DNA of 64,000 bases from Leptodontidium sp. MPI-SDFR-AT-0119. Its lineage: Eukaryota > Ascomycota > Leotiomycetes > Helotiales > Leptodontidiaceae. The stretch is from positions 62,001 to 126,000 of the forward strand of contig JAHLEZ010000025.1 in assembly GCA_020726505.1 (NCBI GenBank), given 5' to 3'. The translations under genes and the position numbers were made by a program. Positions 1-13,240 of the stretch are shown here, piece after piece. The notes beneath the pieces were generated by a model that was not told the DNA's origin, ran no database searches, and worked only from the letters and a program-made list of their open reading frames with translations. Numbering within the stretch: position 1 is the first letter of the stretch; each line of letters begins with the position of its first letter.

Positions 1-2808
1 TCTCTTATTATAATACCTCTAAAGAAAGTAAACTTCCCCGCTAAGCTTATATTAAAATCGACTTTACTATTACTTTTCTTTATACTACTAAAGCAAGATC
101 TCCTTCCGTTTAATAATAACTTTAGTTACTATAACTCTAGTACTCTTAAAGGTCTCTCTGCCGTTAACTTCTTTATATTTAATACCTTTAGGACAATAAC
201 TTTAGCCTTTACTATTAACTTTAGCGCGCTCTTAGAGCTTAACACCTTTAACTTCGCTGTTACCTAGTCGTAGAGGTGACGTAGTAGAGAGCTTTTCCTT
301 ACTTTTCTTCCTATCGAACAACAACTTTAACACAACACTTGTGTTGACTTATACACAGTCTCTCCTTAACATTTCGCACTTTAATCTCTAAACAGTAACT
401 TCAGTATAAAGTCAAGTCGCCTTAACGTAGTGAGTTGACCTTCCATAACATTATCTTTGAGCTCTACTAACTCGTCGTAGACCTTTAAGAAGAGTCCTTC
501 GTTGTTAGCCACCTTAGAGGTGCTATTAAAATCAGTTCGCTTTATCTCAGCCCAAACGCTCTTAGCTTTAACACTAAAGGTTAATACTATAGAGGTCTTA
601 ACGCGCCTTAACTTCGTAAGTTATACTCCTATCTCTTCTTTTATACTTGACTAGCTATTTATAAATTATATTAACACCTTTCTTATATTAATCGTAGTAC
701 GACTACTATCTTTAGTCCTTAACTCGTGTTTTTGAGAAATGCCTAAAGTGAACTCTAGGACTTTATTATTAACTAACTAAGTATTAAACTACCTAACGTC
801 TTCGTAGCGCTAGTGTTTATATTCTCTTTATAGGTCAAGGAAATAATATCCTTTATCTCCTTTAGGCTCGTAAACTTAATAAGAATTATAAGCAACTTTA
901 TTTAATACTCGTATTAAACTCCACTCCTCGGGTTTAGAACGTGCGCGTCGCGCCGTATTAATTTTCCCTTAAAAATAAGTTACTAAGTAGCTTTCGGGTC
1001 CCTTTATAAACGCGTCTATATTATACTTACGCAAGTCACACTATTAAAAATAAGTGACATTATTCCGCTAGTCTCTTATTAATCGGTTAGTTAGTTAAGG
1101 TAGGGGCTAGACTCGCCACTTCGAAGGTTTATAGTAAAAAGCCGGGAGGAATAAGCAAACTAACGGTCGTAATGTGTCAAGTAGGGTTAAGAGGCTATAA
1201 TAGGTTCTTAGTTCTTAATATAGTGGAAATAGCCCCTTCTCTCTTTAATAAGTAAGTCACCTCCTATTATTAAAGCTAATAGAGGGTCTTTAAAATAGCT
1301 GAGCTTTCTAGGGGCAAAAGAGTTTAGTTAACTTAAGTACTATTAAGCTGGCAGTAATTAAGTATAAGATAATATACTATAGGGTCCTATTAGTTAAAGA
1401 TCTTCTCAGAATAGTAGTTCAGTTATAGTTAAGGTCTCTTAATTACTTTAATTCTTTAATAGGAGTTAAAGAACTTATTATTAATCTTAAGGTCGAAGCT
1501 AGACTTAACTTCTAACTAGTTGCTTTATAAGTTATTAGCTTTGTCTCTATCCGTTTTACTTAATAATACCTCTCGGAATAATATAGTAGGCGGTGACGAA
1601 ACATTTATAAGAACACTTAAAGTTATACCCTTAGCCTTAATTAGTTACTAATACTTATTACTAAACTTAGTTAGAGGTCGAGGGTATAGAGTCTTTATTA
1701 CTTTAATAATATTAATACGAGCCTAGAATAGCGGTACTTTTACTTATAAGTCTATTATAGTCGTAAAACTATTATATTATATATAAAAGTTGTTTATAAC
1801 TTATAGTCTCTTACTAACACTTTAAATACAAAGTATATTACCTCTTATTTACTAGTACTAGTAAACGGCAAGAGAAGTCTTTATTCTTTTAGACTTTTTA
1901 ATAAGAAAAGACTAAAAGGTATTAACGTATATATAAAAGGGGCTTTAACTTAGTAAGCGAGAGACTTTAAACAGAGTTAATTAAGGGTAATCGACTAATA
2001 CTCGATCCCTGAAAAGTTCACTAACTAGGGGTCGTCAGCTAATAGTATACTCAAATCTCTAGTACGTAGGGTGGGGTTAGCGTTGGCTATATTATAGTTA
2101 TTGACTTAAGGTTTTAGAGAGTACGGCTCTAATTCCGAGCGTATTATTAACTCTTTACTAAGAGATCTCTTAGACTTTTACTTGCCTTATATAAATCGTG
2201 TGATCTACTTACTAGTTTAAGGCTAGTTTATTAATAGTACTCTTAGTATTATCCTTTATAGATCGCTGTGCGCTATATTAAGGTTAATAGCTTTATAAGT
2301 GTTAGCTTTATCCTTAAGAATAATAGACTTACTTTGTTATTTCTTCTCTTTTTATTAATTACTAAGAGTTAACGCCTAAATATATTACGTTTATATTCTT
2401 TAAGGTGTTTAATATATTAGACTCGAATTTCTAGCTTAGGCCACAGGTTTAACCTGCCGTTTTAAAATCTAGTCTTATAGATCGAGCCCGACAACTGGCC
2501 TATTTAAACGAAGTTACTTTTTACTGCCTAGAATATCGCTGGCTTAATAATAGTAGTATCGTTTTAAACTTATTATATGTTTATATATAGCAAGTAGTTT
2601 ATAAGGGCGCTAGTTTCTTATTGAGTTTTACTCTAAGAGATTAGTGTTTTTATAACACGAGGCTAATATTCTCTCTAACTTACTTAGGGCTATATAGGCT
2701 CTTTTTTGTGTTTATTATAGTACTAAGGTGTCTTAAATCGTAGTTCTTAGTAATACGAAGTTAATTTAGCGATTATTTTAATAATTTTAATATGCGGCAG
2801 TATATTGT
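1..2808. other. RIP-degraded AT-rich tract, origin unresolved
   Basis: The tract is very AT-rich with TpA in great excess and stops in all six frames, the texture of RIPed transposon sequence. It adjoins the polypurine tract at the 3' end of the gypsy element to its right. I compared it by eye with the ~1.1-kb LTRs at 10.4 and 12.2 kb and saw no match, so it does not look like that element's 3' LTR. Partial minus-strand translations gave no family I recognise. It may be an extra 3' region of the same element or an older element truncated by it. Confidence 0.5.
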
Positions 2809-2816
2809 CCCCCCCC

Positions 2817-5800
2817 TTAAAGACTAAGGGTGCGTCCTCGTACTAGCTCCTTAACACTAAAGCCTCGATACTAACGTGTTAACTTAAAGTTTTGTGTCGC
2901 GACAGTTATTCGTGGAAGTGAGTGATAGTTATTAAGGCCAGGTTTTTTTAACTAAAGAAATATTATTAGTGACGCTAGCGTGTAGAGCGTGTATGTTTAT
3001 TCCGAGTTAGACACTACTTAGTACTTACTGCGCTACTATACTAACAATTTAGGGACTTTAATTACTATTTTATTGTCCTTAATACACTATATCGTCAGAA
3101 TCGTAGAGTTCTTTAAGAATTTGGGGTCGTTAAAGTATTATAAATTAATATCTAGTTTAAGATTTAGAGGGGTTAAGTTGTCGTCTTTATTAGGGGCCTC
3201 TCTTACTTTATTACTATCGTTATAAATAAAGTTATTTCTCTTATAGAAGAGCTTGAGCTTATTGTCGGCGAAGGTTTATTATAACTGAGGGCTATTATCG
3301 CCGAGTTCCTTAAGTCTATAATAACCTTTATTAGTGTAAGTTTTAGCGATCTCGTAAGGACTTAGCCACTTAAAGTCAAGTACTCTATTTAAGGACATAT
3401 TATTCTCCTGTACTAAGTCTTAGCAAAGCACTAAATCTTTCTTTTTAAATAGTCTCTTTTATATGTCGTGTTTAAGATTAAAGGCTTCCTTGCCTTCTTA
3501 ATAATGTCGAGTCTTCCTAAAGATAGCCTTATTAATATATTCTTGTCTTATTTAAAACTGTATAGCCTTAAGCTGTAGTAACTTTAATCGGTCACGAACC
3601 TCTTTAGTAAATAACGTTCTCTACGTAGGGTTCCTTGTTTCGATAGGCAAAATCGCTTCTCTACTGTACATTATATAGAATAATATATAATTAGTTAAAC
3701 TATATATAATAGTTCTATTAGTAAATAATATTATAAAAAGGTTATTAGTCTAACGTCCTTTTATTTTTAATAAAGCGTTCTTAATAAGTCTAAGGCCTCG
3801 TTCGATTATTCCGTTAGCTCTAGCGTTATATGCCGAGATCTTAATTTACTTGACCTTTATTTTATTAAGTAATTCTAGTACTTCTCTTATATTCTTAGTT
3901 CTTTTATTTATAACAAGTCTCTAAAATAATCTATGACGGCAAATAATATCTTCTTAGATAAAAATAGTGATATGTTTGGCCTCTCGAGTAAGGAGAGCTT
4001 TAACTTTAGCTTATTTACTTATATTGTCTCTTGTAATAACAAGGTAGCCTTTTCCCTTGTATAGTAGTATATAAGTAACATTTAATGCCTACTTTTCTAT
4101 GAGTCCATTCGATGCTGTGGGGTAGAGAGGCTCCTTAAGACGTTTTATTAATTAGAGTTAACAGTTTTTATATATTCGGACGTATTTTATATAGTTAGTA
4201 AATAGTCACTTTTAAAAGTACTGCGTGGCGATGTAGTAATAGGTGCTTTCTCTCCCTTTATGACTAGAATTATTGTGGCAGCTCTAAAGTATAATTTCCT
4301 TTTCCTTATTAGTGTTAATAACAAGCCTAATAATAGAACCTTTTACAAGGAGCCTTTAAATCCAGCGACTATATATACTGTAATTTAAGGCTTCTTATTT
4401 AAAAACACAGAACTACTTTTTAGTTATATTTTTAAGAGTCTTAAGTGTCGTCAGGTATTAGGCAATTTACTAGTATCCTTCGCTGTATTTGTTAGTTAAG
4501 ACAAGTAGCCCTTCTTTATTAGAGTTTAAACTATTAGAGGAGTTAAGTTCCCCTTCGTCTCTTAAGTGTTATACTTTTACTTTTATATTTAATAAAATAT
4601 TATTTTATTTACGTAGTTTAAGGTTTATTATTATTTCTTCGGGTTTTAAATTAGTAGGTTCTTTGGCGTTAGATGCTTTTATAAGGCAGATCTTATAAGC
4701 TCTTAACTTAGAAAGTATTTAATCCTCGTCCGTATTACTTTCTTTTAGTATATCGTTAATATGCCTTGGCCTCTTAAAGAGTTAATTGGCAACGACGTGT
4801 GTTGAGCCTTTAATATGCCGAACTTCGAAATTAAATAAGCGTATCTAAGCAAGCTATTTAGTGAGTAGGGCGCTAAGATAATCGTGTATAGCTCTATTTA
4901 GTTAAGTAATTAAGGTATTAGCGTTTATTTTAATAATAAAGTATACGCTAACGAGCTAGATCTTGAGTTTTTTTAAAATATAAAGTATACCTTTATACTC
5001 TCGCTTAGTAGTATTATACTTAACTTTAGTCTTACTCTAAAAACCACTCTTGTACCTCGTAAGTCGTATTTTATTCGTTAAAGAGTCTCTTTAGCTAAGG
5101 AAACCTCCTTAACTTGTGTTACTTAAGTCGACACTAACAATTATTTCTTTAGTACTCTCGCTATAATTAATCTGACATAGAACTAGAAACGAGTATAATA
5201 TATCTTTAAGAGTTTATATTACTTTGTCGTGAATCTCTAGGTCTTAAAAGAACTTAACTCCTTTTTTAAACAGTATATATAATGGCTTAGTAATTAGTCA
5301 GAAGTTTTTAATCTAAATTCGGAAGTAAATAATAAGGCCTAGGAATGCCTTAACTTTTATTAAGTTACCTAGTAGGTTTTAGTTCTTAATCTTAACTAAG
5401 TATCTCGCTAAAGGTTCTCTCCCCTTAGAGTTATAAGCGTATCTTATAATATTTATACTATTTAAATAAAACTAAGACTTTAGGCCAATAGTAACACTTG
5501 CTTTTTCTAAGCGTTTTAGCGTCTTATCGAGGTTTTAAATGTACTCTAAGATAAATCTTTAAATTCCGGGACGAGCTTCTTCTTAGTTGTAGTCTGTGTA
5601 TAGTCCCTTAACCCTTATATTATTTAAAAATAATATAGTCACGCTAAGAATTAGTAGCTTTAATATGTGAGTGATCGTTTTAGTAAACTAAGTAATAGAG
5701 TTTATAATACCTTAAAGGAGAGTTATATTTTTAACTAGGCCTACGTTTGGAATATAAAAGGCAGTTATGTCTTGGCTAGACTTATAGAGAGTTTGTTAAT

Positions 5801-8800
5801 TATAGTCGGAGTATAAGTTAACGAGACTAGCGACGTAGTAACCGGCGAATTCTTTAAAGAACTTATTTACTAAAAGTAAAAGATTAATATCCCTTTGTGT
5901 AACGGTATTTAATATAGTGGCTGAGTTAATAAGTTTATATTTTCTAGATTCCTTTTTTTTTACTAAAAACTAAGTATTTTAGTATACGCCTTTAGAAAGC
6001 TTAAGAACACCTTTATTAAGACGCTCTTGTACTATTTTCGTGACTTCTAGGACTAAAGCTTGTAGTAATAGAAAGTTAAGGGCTTACTAAGCTTTGTACT
6101 TAATAGTCTTAATAACGACTAGGGGAGAAATATCTTCGTGGAATCTATTATATTTAGGCTAGTCGAACGCTATAATTCCTTCTTTATTAATTATTATTTT
6201 ATTAAAGAGAGCTCTCTCTTTAGGTTATAATAACTTCTTAACGTCAAGTTTGGCTAGTCTCTCCGGCGTAAGTCGGGAGTTACGGGGTATATTAATAAAG
6301 CGTAATAGTAATAAATCTTAATATTTCCTTAATTATTCTTATTTAGTCCCTTTGTCTTTTAATCTCTTATATTAATTATCTCTCCCTCCCGGGGGGTCGC
6401 TTATAAGGTCGGCTTCGTTAACTGGCTAGACTTTCTTAGCTTTTAATTTATATATAGTATTAATCTAAGTAGTAATGTTCTGAGTACTCTAAAAAGGGTT
6501 TTTGATTAGGAGATTATTATAGTTCTTTGTTTATTCGAAGGTAGGCGTGGCTTTAGTTAAAGAACTAGTTCTAAAAGCTCTAGAAAAGAATAGTTCTATA
6601 GTTAACTTCTCTTCTAGGAATGTGTTTGAAATTGCCTTTTATTAAAAATTATTAAGTATTGATTTCGGGACGCAAAACTCTCTTTTTAAGTACTTAATAA
6701 GAATAGTATCACCTTTATTATTATTACTTAGTACCGCTTTGTCCCCCCCTTTATAAAGCTTGCCCCTAAGCTTTAGTAGTTAAAGGTTATATTGTAAAGG
6801 GTTAATTGAGTATTTTAAGGCACTAATAGTAGCGCTCGATATATAGTTAGTTACTCTTTTCCTGAGAAGTCTTCTTTTTTATAGTTATCTTTAAAGTCCG
6901 TTTATTTTAAAAAGATTATACTTATTTTGTTTTCTTCCTGAAGAGCTTTAACGTCCTTAGTATTCTCTATAGTATTATTAGTTTTAATTATAATAATGTC
7001 TCTTAATCGCTAATCCCAAAACTAAACTAGCATAATACCTCTATTATAGTCTCTAAGATAATAAAACAATACTCTAGCTTTGCGGAAGAATAGAAAGCCT
7101 AGAATAACTTTTATATTAGGGGCGTCTATAATATAGAATTTATTATTAATAACGTAATTATTTATAGTAACTGTAATATTATTAATAAAACTAACAAATC
7201 GGGACTTAACTCCAGTGATTGTCTTTAGAACTATAGTCTAGCTTTTAGTAATAAAGAGCTCTAAGAGAGTAGCTACTTTAAGTGTTATATAACTAACTTC
7301 AGCTCTTATATTAAAGGTAACCTTAATATTAGTGACTTTAGTTCGGCTAAGTATAGTAATAATAACTTTTAATACTAGCGAAAAGTATGAGTTTCTTGTT
7401 TTAGTTATTATCCTTAGTAAGGCTACTTTAGTATATAGTAGTTCTTAAGCGCGAGTGCGTTTTATTAAAAGGTTCCCAAAGATATACTTACTAAGTAGTA
7501 TTATAGTTCTAAGTAATATTATAAAGATTAAACTAAAGACCAAGATAGCGCTAACTATAAGCCATAGTATTAAGTTATTAATAAGAGCTTCTTATTATAC
7601 GAATAATTAAAGTCGCTAGTGTCTTTATTATATTCTGAACTTTACCGCTAGTAGATTTCTTAGGATAAAGTTATAAGTTATAATACGCTCTTTTTAATAC
7701 TTATACTTTAACTTAAGGCCTTTTCGTTTAATTTCCTTAAGTCGTTGTCTATAGTTCGTAGTTATAGAAATATTAGTGGCATAGAGGTTTAGAAGAGTAT
7801 ATAAAGTGCCGTGAAGTAGTTTTTAATATATAATAATATTTTCCCTAGTTATTAACTTTAGTTCTTCGAACTCTAAGGTACTAATATTAGCGATTAATTC
7901 CTTTTGTATACGTCGGTTAATCGTTTTAGTAGAGAGACAAGATACTTTAGGCGAGTCTATAAGGACTATAATTTCTCTTAACGTAAGGTTTCTAGGAAGC
8001 TCCTTTTGTGCGAGTAATTTATTTAAGATATTATTAAGCTTATAATTATTCCGAGTTAACGCCTCTTATACACGAGGACTTTAGGATAACACTATATAAG
8101 ATATAAGTCTGGGGATAGCCGATAATATTACTAGTGCCTTAGACTTCGAAGCTCTCTTTCTTGTTATATTACTAGTAAGTAATATTTTAAAAGATATTTT
8201 TAGTGTCGTAGTAAATGTCGTTTTTGTGTTTAAGTTAAAGACTTTAGACTTATTACAGGCTAGAATCTGTTGTGGTGTTATTCTAGTCTTAGCTAAACTG
8301 TCGACGTCTATAGTATTAGCGAACTTGACTAGTTCTTTAATATTGCGGGGTGCCTTTAGTTTGCTATAAGTGAATTAAGACTTAATTTTCTCTTAGAGCT
8401 TATTTAAAGTCTTATACAGCTCTTATCTAAGAGCTCCCTTTTGTTACTTAGTCTTGACTAAAGCTATTATAACTTTAGAATTAGTACTATTAGTGCTATA
8501 TACTAGCAAATTTTAAATCTGTGCTAATTAGTATTTAGTGTAGTCCTATTAACTAATAATATCCGAGTTAAAGTCCCCTATAAGTTCTTTAATAAGCTTA
8601 ATATAACTTATAGTAAGAATAGTTAGAGATTATGCCCCTTTATTTCCCTTTTCCTTAATAAGCGTAGCTTTTTTTTTTGCCTTAAGGAATTCTTTAATTA
8701 CTTTGGCTCGTCTCTTAAGGTTAAGGTCGTATAAAGTGTTTAAGACTTACGTTAAGATATAATATCTTTTAGACCTTTTGTCTAAGGGAAACTAAATAGG

Positions 8801-10303
8801 GTATAACTTCTTCCCCTCTTGTTATAAGCTAATGTAAATATAATTAATATCGTCGGCTTTATAAATAATACTAAGACTAATTTATTTCTTATAGTTATAA
8901 TATTAGTTTATATAACTATAATACTCTTAAGGTCTTATGCCCAGTTAATATTAATTTATATACTAACGGTAACTATAATTATCCTTAATACGTTTATTAT
9001 ACCCCAAGGAACTCGAATTTATTATACTATAGTTAACGGCAGCTTACTCTTAGGCCTCTTCAAAGAATATAAATATATTAACCTTAGCGGTAAAGTTAGT
9101 ATTAAAGGCTCTTTAAACTACTGCCTCAAGAATCCTTATCTATTCTAATCCTTTAGTAATAAAATCTAAATCTCTTATATTAACCTTACTTAAGTTCTTA
9201 GTAACTTTCTCTAAGGTAAGAAGGAAATTAAGTGTAAATAGCTCCTTGTCTTATTACTTTAATACTCTAAAAATCTCGTCTTATATAAAGTTGTCTTTAT
9301 AGTTAGTAAAGTTAGACTAGTGCCGGGGTGTTAGTCTACTATTACGAGGCGGAATAGTATAAGTCGTTAACTAAGGTATAAAGCGCTTAACGAATAGGTT
9401 AATATTATTAGTATTACCTTATACTTAGTCGGTAATGCCTTACTCTTTAGTAATAGCGCTTAGCTCCTTTTTAGAGTTAAAGTAGGCCTTTATAATAGAG
9501 TAAACCTTTCTAAATAAGTTTATGTTATTAATGTTTAGGGTTTTATTATTTTTAAAAGTAGCCTATATAGCTTTAGTTTATAAATTCTAAGGAAAGGAGA
9601 AGATAAATCTTATAAAGGCTTACTTATTAATAAGGTTATTACGGTTAATATAATTGACAGTAACTTCTCTAAATACTCGAAGGAAGTCGCGGCACTATTT
9701 AGGAGTAGGCTCGCCGTCCCCTATAAGAGTCTTAAAGTTATACTCAAGTCAGTCAAGATAACTATTAGTATATAGGCGACGCTCTATATTATTACGCTAG
9801 TACTCTTGGATTATAATATCCTTAAAGCTAATATAGCTACTCTCTTTGAAGCCTAAAAGCTTCCGAATAGTCTATATATAAGCTTAAGTAGCGTACTTAG
9901 TAACTTATTCTTTCTTAACTTAATTACTAGTGACTATATAAGTTATAAAGTATTAATCAAGAATTTAAAAGTAATTACTAACATTGATTCTATTAAAGAT
10001 AAGGGTATTTAAGGTTCCAGTAATAGGTATAGGCTAACTAAGATAGATTTTTAGGTTCTTTAAGTCGTTTATAGTAAAGGTAAGGCCGGAGTATTAGTGT
10101 AGTCTTATAAGATTAGTAAGATTAGTAAAATTAGAGCTACTAGTCCTTTGCTTTTTTTTCTTTCCCTTGTTCCTCTTTTAAAAAGTCTCCGAGGTTTAAG
10201 AAGTAGTGTCCTTAAAGAGTGTAAAGGTATTAAGGCTTAGCTTAGTAGTAATTTTAAGTCTAAATAGAGGAGTTACTCTTGTTAAAATAGAACTAGGGGG
10301 CAT
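2817..10303 (-). pseudogene. gag-pol polyprotein relic of gypsy 1
   Basis: A likely gag start ATG lies at 10303-10301 and begins MPPSSILTRV. Gag-like sequence runs to about 8.6 kb. The reverse transcriptase lies at about 6.3-5.4 kb: translating the minus strand near 5640-5400 and allowing RIP stops gives the fungal gypsy pattern of a DDI motif followed by a glycine-proline-rich link, an IRRFI-like helix and a KSQFC-like block. A zinc-finger integrase lies at about 4.35-4.1 kb, where GHRG, TYYY and C-x2-C spacing can be read, with the core following to about 3.1 kb. Stops are mostly TAA and TAG at former CAA, CAG or TGG codons. Nothing here can be functional. Family assignment rests on motif order and is fairly secure; exact domain edges are approximate. 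Confidence 0.7.
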
Positions 10304-10414
10304 TATAATATTACTGAACTTACTTATCTTAGGGTTGCCGTAGCTATAGTCGATGTTTCTATTATTTGATATCGTGCGTTATCGTAAGAAGGTCGTAATA
10401 AGGTAAGTTAATAG

Positions 10415-11531
10415 TGTCGTTAATTGAAATATAAAAAAGTAACTAAAAATGCGGTGTATTAATTACTAAAGAAATATAAAAGAAACCCCCTCCTTTAAAA
10501 CAAAAAGTATATAGGCTCTTGTTTACTTTAAAGCAAGATAAATGTCAATAACTCTTAGCGAAGGTTTAAGGCCGTGCTCCCTAGTTAGCCCTTAATGAAC
10601 GCTAATAACTACTAAACTAAAACAAACACGCCTTAAAGCTTAAGGCTTATACACGGAAATTACAAAAACAACAAAAGTAAATATAATAAGAAAATAAAGT
10701 AAGGAGATTAACACTTAGCGTAAGCCACTTAGGCTTTAGACTAGCCTAGAAGTTCTATGTCTCGCCGAACACTCTAAAATACAGGCTCGCCAGTACTCCG
10801 CTTAAGCCTTTAATATATTAATTTTAGTTCTATTATAAAGTCTCGACTTTTCTTAGTATTTAAAGAATATTAGTTACGTCTAAAAACACTAGAACCTTCG
10901 CTAAGAATAAAAGCTAGTGCGAAGTGGCTAGGTACTATGTCTCGGAACGATAAAATTAGAATAGTGGCCTAAGAGAGACAGATTTTCTAGTACTATAAGT
11001 ACTCCCACTTTATAACTTTCCCTAATTCTTTAGTAGTCTTTATTCTCCTTAGGTTAAAGGTCTGTATTCTCTATATTCGTCGTTTTGCCTTGAGGGCTAA
11101 GAGATAACTAACTAAATAGCTCCCTTAGTTTAGACAATTATCGTTTTTCTTGACTCCCCCTATATAAGTTAATATATAGGGGCCTCACTGTTATACTTAC
11201 TTAGTTCCTCTTTTAGTAATAACTCACTCCCTGCGTAAGTTACTAAAAATATATAGGAGGGATAAACCCTAATCTACACAATAAGAGGGTAGTATATAGC
11301 GAGCCACTAGGGGAGATTTTAGGCTCTATAAATAATAAATTAATTAAATCTAAAGATATTATATATTTAGAGAGTACAAATCGGCAAAGGAGGGGAGGGA
11401 AAAGGTTTTAATAAATAAAATATATTTAGTGTTGCGTTCTTGACGTTTTATAGTCAAGTATTGGCTCCTTATATGTGCGAAGGACTAGCCTAGTCATGTG
11501 ACAAAAGAAATTAGCGGCTGTCCCCGCCACA
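10415..11531 (-). repeat. 5' LTR of gypsy 1
   Basis: The segment starts TGTCG and ends CCACA (TG...CA ends) and aligns along its length with 12166-13240. Shared anchor blocks include the GGCTTATACACGGAAATTA-like box, the AAATAGCTCCCTTAGTTTA-like box and the terminal GTGACA stretch. It abuts the gag start region on its left, which fixes it as the 5' LTR of the minus-strand element. The two copies have diverged mainly by transitions and small indels. Confidence 0.7.
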
Positions 11532-11607
11532 GTAGTAGATTTAATAGTGTTAATAGGAGGAGCTGAGTTACTAGGTCTGGTATTATTAGTCCTATTTCCA
11601 TTGCCTT

Positions 11608-11896
11608 TGTTAGATTTTGACTTCGGTAACTCGTGCCGATTCTACGCGAGAATAGCCGGAGTAATCTCCACTGCTTACGCGGACCGGAAATTACTCTCGT
11701 ATTCGATTACGTAGTCCGTAAGAGCCACGTAATCGACTACGTAGTCGTCGAAGCTTCTAGAGAAGCTAATATTATGTATATAACTACCGAAGAGCCCTTA
11801 TAGCTCTTCTCAAGCAAGCAAGCAATCTACTTTGTCTCTAATCACGTGTTCACCTACTGCGCTTCCTCTCTTCTGATTGGCCCACCTATTTTCACA
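11608..11896 (+). repeat. Solo LTR, family C (copy 1)
   Basis: This 289-bp repeat starts TGTTAGATT and ends TTTTCACA and is flanked by a perfect 5-bp target duplication GCCTT (11603-11607 and 11897-11901), which marks a solo LTR. It has related copies at 37638-39179 (minus), 63332-63632 and 63777 to the window end. Inside are palindromic boxes (GAAGCTTC, CTTCTAGAGAAG), a TATATAAC promoter-like box, a short hairpin and a CAAG repeat. The parent element's internal region was not identified in the window. Confidence 0.88.
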
Positions 11897-11901
11897 GCCT
11901 T

Positions 11902-12165
11902 TTCCTTTGACTTTATTTCTTTTATTATATCCCGAGTTCTAGGAAATATTATTATCGTTAAGGGTAAAACCCCTATTAAAAGTCCTTAAATTATAGGAAG
12001 CTTTAAGCCAAACGCCTATAATCGTCCTAAAGTTACTTTTAATATCAGACCCTGGGGTATTAATAAAGGGTACCCCCCTCTAATTATTAGCGTTATTTAG
12101 TTTGCCGTAGGCGGATATTATTAGTAGATTAAATATGACTTAAGTTTCAAAAGAGTATGTATCGC
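11902..12165. other. RIPed spacer between LTRs
   Basis: AT-rich sequence with high TpA and no open frame. It adjoins the second gypsy LTR and may be residual internal sequence of that element. No family could be read from it. Confidence 0.4.
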
Positions 12166-13240
12166 TGTTTAATTGAAAGTAATAAAAAATAATAAAATAT
12201 TTAATATTAGTGTCGTGCTAGTATATAAAGAAAATAAAGAAACTTTCCCTTAGAAACAAGTATTTAGGGCCTCGCCACCTTAAGCGACAGCCCTAATAAT
12301 AAACTCTTTTAGCGAGGTCTTAGCCTACGCCTTAGGCCTTATACGCCGAAATTATAAAGGGTTTAAATTAATATATAAGGAGTAAATAGAAATTAAATAA
12401 CACTAAAAAGATAATTAAGGCCTAGTGTTAAACTAGCCTAAAACACATTCTTGTTAAATCTCTAAGTAAGACTTCGGCCTTTAGCTAACGAACTAAAGAG
12501 TTAAGCTTATAATTCTTAGTTACCTTCTTATATAGTAATCTCGGCGCCTTATATTATTAGGCCTTGGCGGTCTAATGTTATAGGGCCTCGTACTATTGTA
12601 GAAAGTATCGCGAGATAATAAAACACAAGTCTTTAGAATAACAGGTATAAAGCCTCGAGCTAAGAGAGAAGATATTTTCTAATACTTTAGGTATTTTCAC
12701 GTATTATAAAAGTTCACTTACTTCCCTCGTGTCTCTTTACTCTTTTTATTAAGTACTCGTGCCTTTATGTTTATTATTTTTACTTTCGAAAGCTAAAGAG
12801 TTATTAACTAAATAAGTCCCTTAGTTTAAGTAGTTATTGTTTTTTAATTCTCCTTAAACGCTAATAATTAATATAAAGGGGCTTTTTTATATAACTTACT
12901 TAGTTCTATTTCCTTATACTAAACTCACTCCTTACGTAAGTCACTAAAATATATATATAAGTGGGATAAAGCCTAATAAACTACACAACAAGAGAGGTAA
13001 CATATAATAAGGTACGGGAGAGACTTTAAGTTTAAGAAATCGCAAATGAATCAAATCTAAAAATAATATATATTTAAAAAGCATAAAAGGTCAAGGAAGG
13101 GGAAGAGAAAAAAGTGTATTAAATAATATTTATAAAAAGTACTTTGTTATTAAGTTGTTTTTAAGTGTTAAGCTTTTTTATATGGAAAGAGCCTATCCGG
13201 TCAGGTGACAAAGAGGCTACCGAGAGTCTTCCCCACCACA
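12166..13240 (-). repeat. Second LTR of the gypsy 1 family
   Basis: A 1075-bp copy of the LTR at 10415-11531, starting TGTTTAATTG and ending CCACCACA. Orientation is the same as the first copy. The flanking pentamers (ATCGC and ATATT) do not match, so a target duplication is not evident. It may be a solo LTR or belong to the gag-like relic on its right. Divergence from the first copy is high, which fits independent RIP of an old repeat. Confidence 0.65.

Larger units (their letters stand above)
2809..11531 (-). mobile_element. Ty3/gypsy retrotransposon 1, RIP-destroyed, one LTR seen
   Basis: The element reads right to left: 5' LTR at 10415-11531, gag from about 10303, then pol down to a polypurine tract seen on the plus strand as a run of eight C at 2809-2816. 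No matching 3' LTR was found at the left, so it is either truncated or its LTR lies outside the window. The large excess of TpA and the many TAA and TAG codons where Gln or Trp are expected show strong RIP. Order and motifs (RT before integrase) place it in Ty3/gypsy rather than Ty1/copia. Confidence 0.75.

Noticed and set aside
11811..11826. Spaced CAAG repeats in the LTR region considered as a CRISPR-like array
   Set aside because: They are a 4-bp microsatellite in an LTR of a eukaryotic genome, without spacers.
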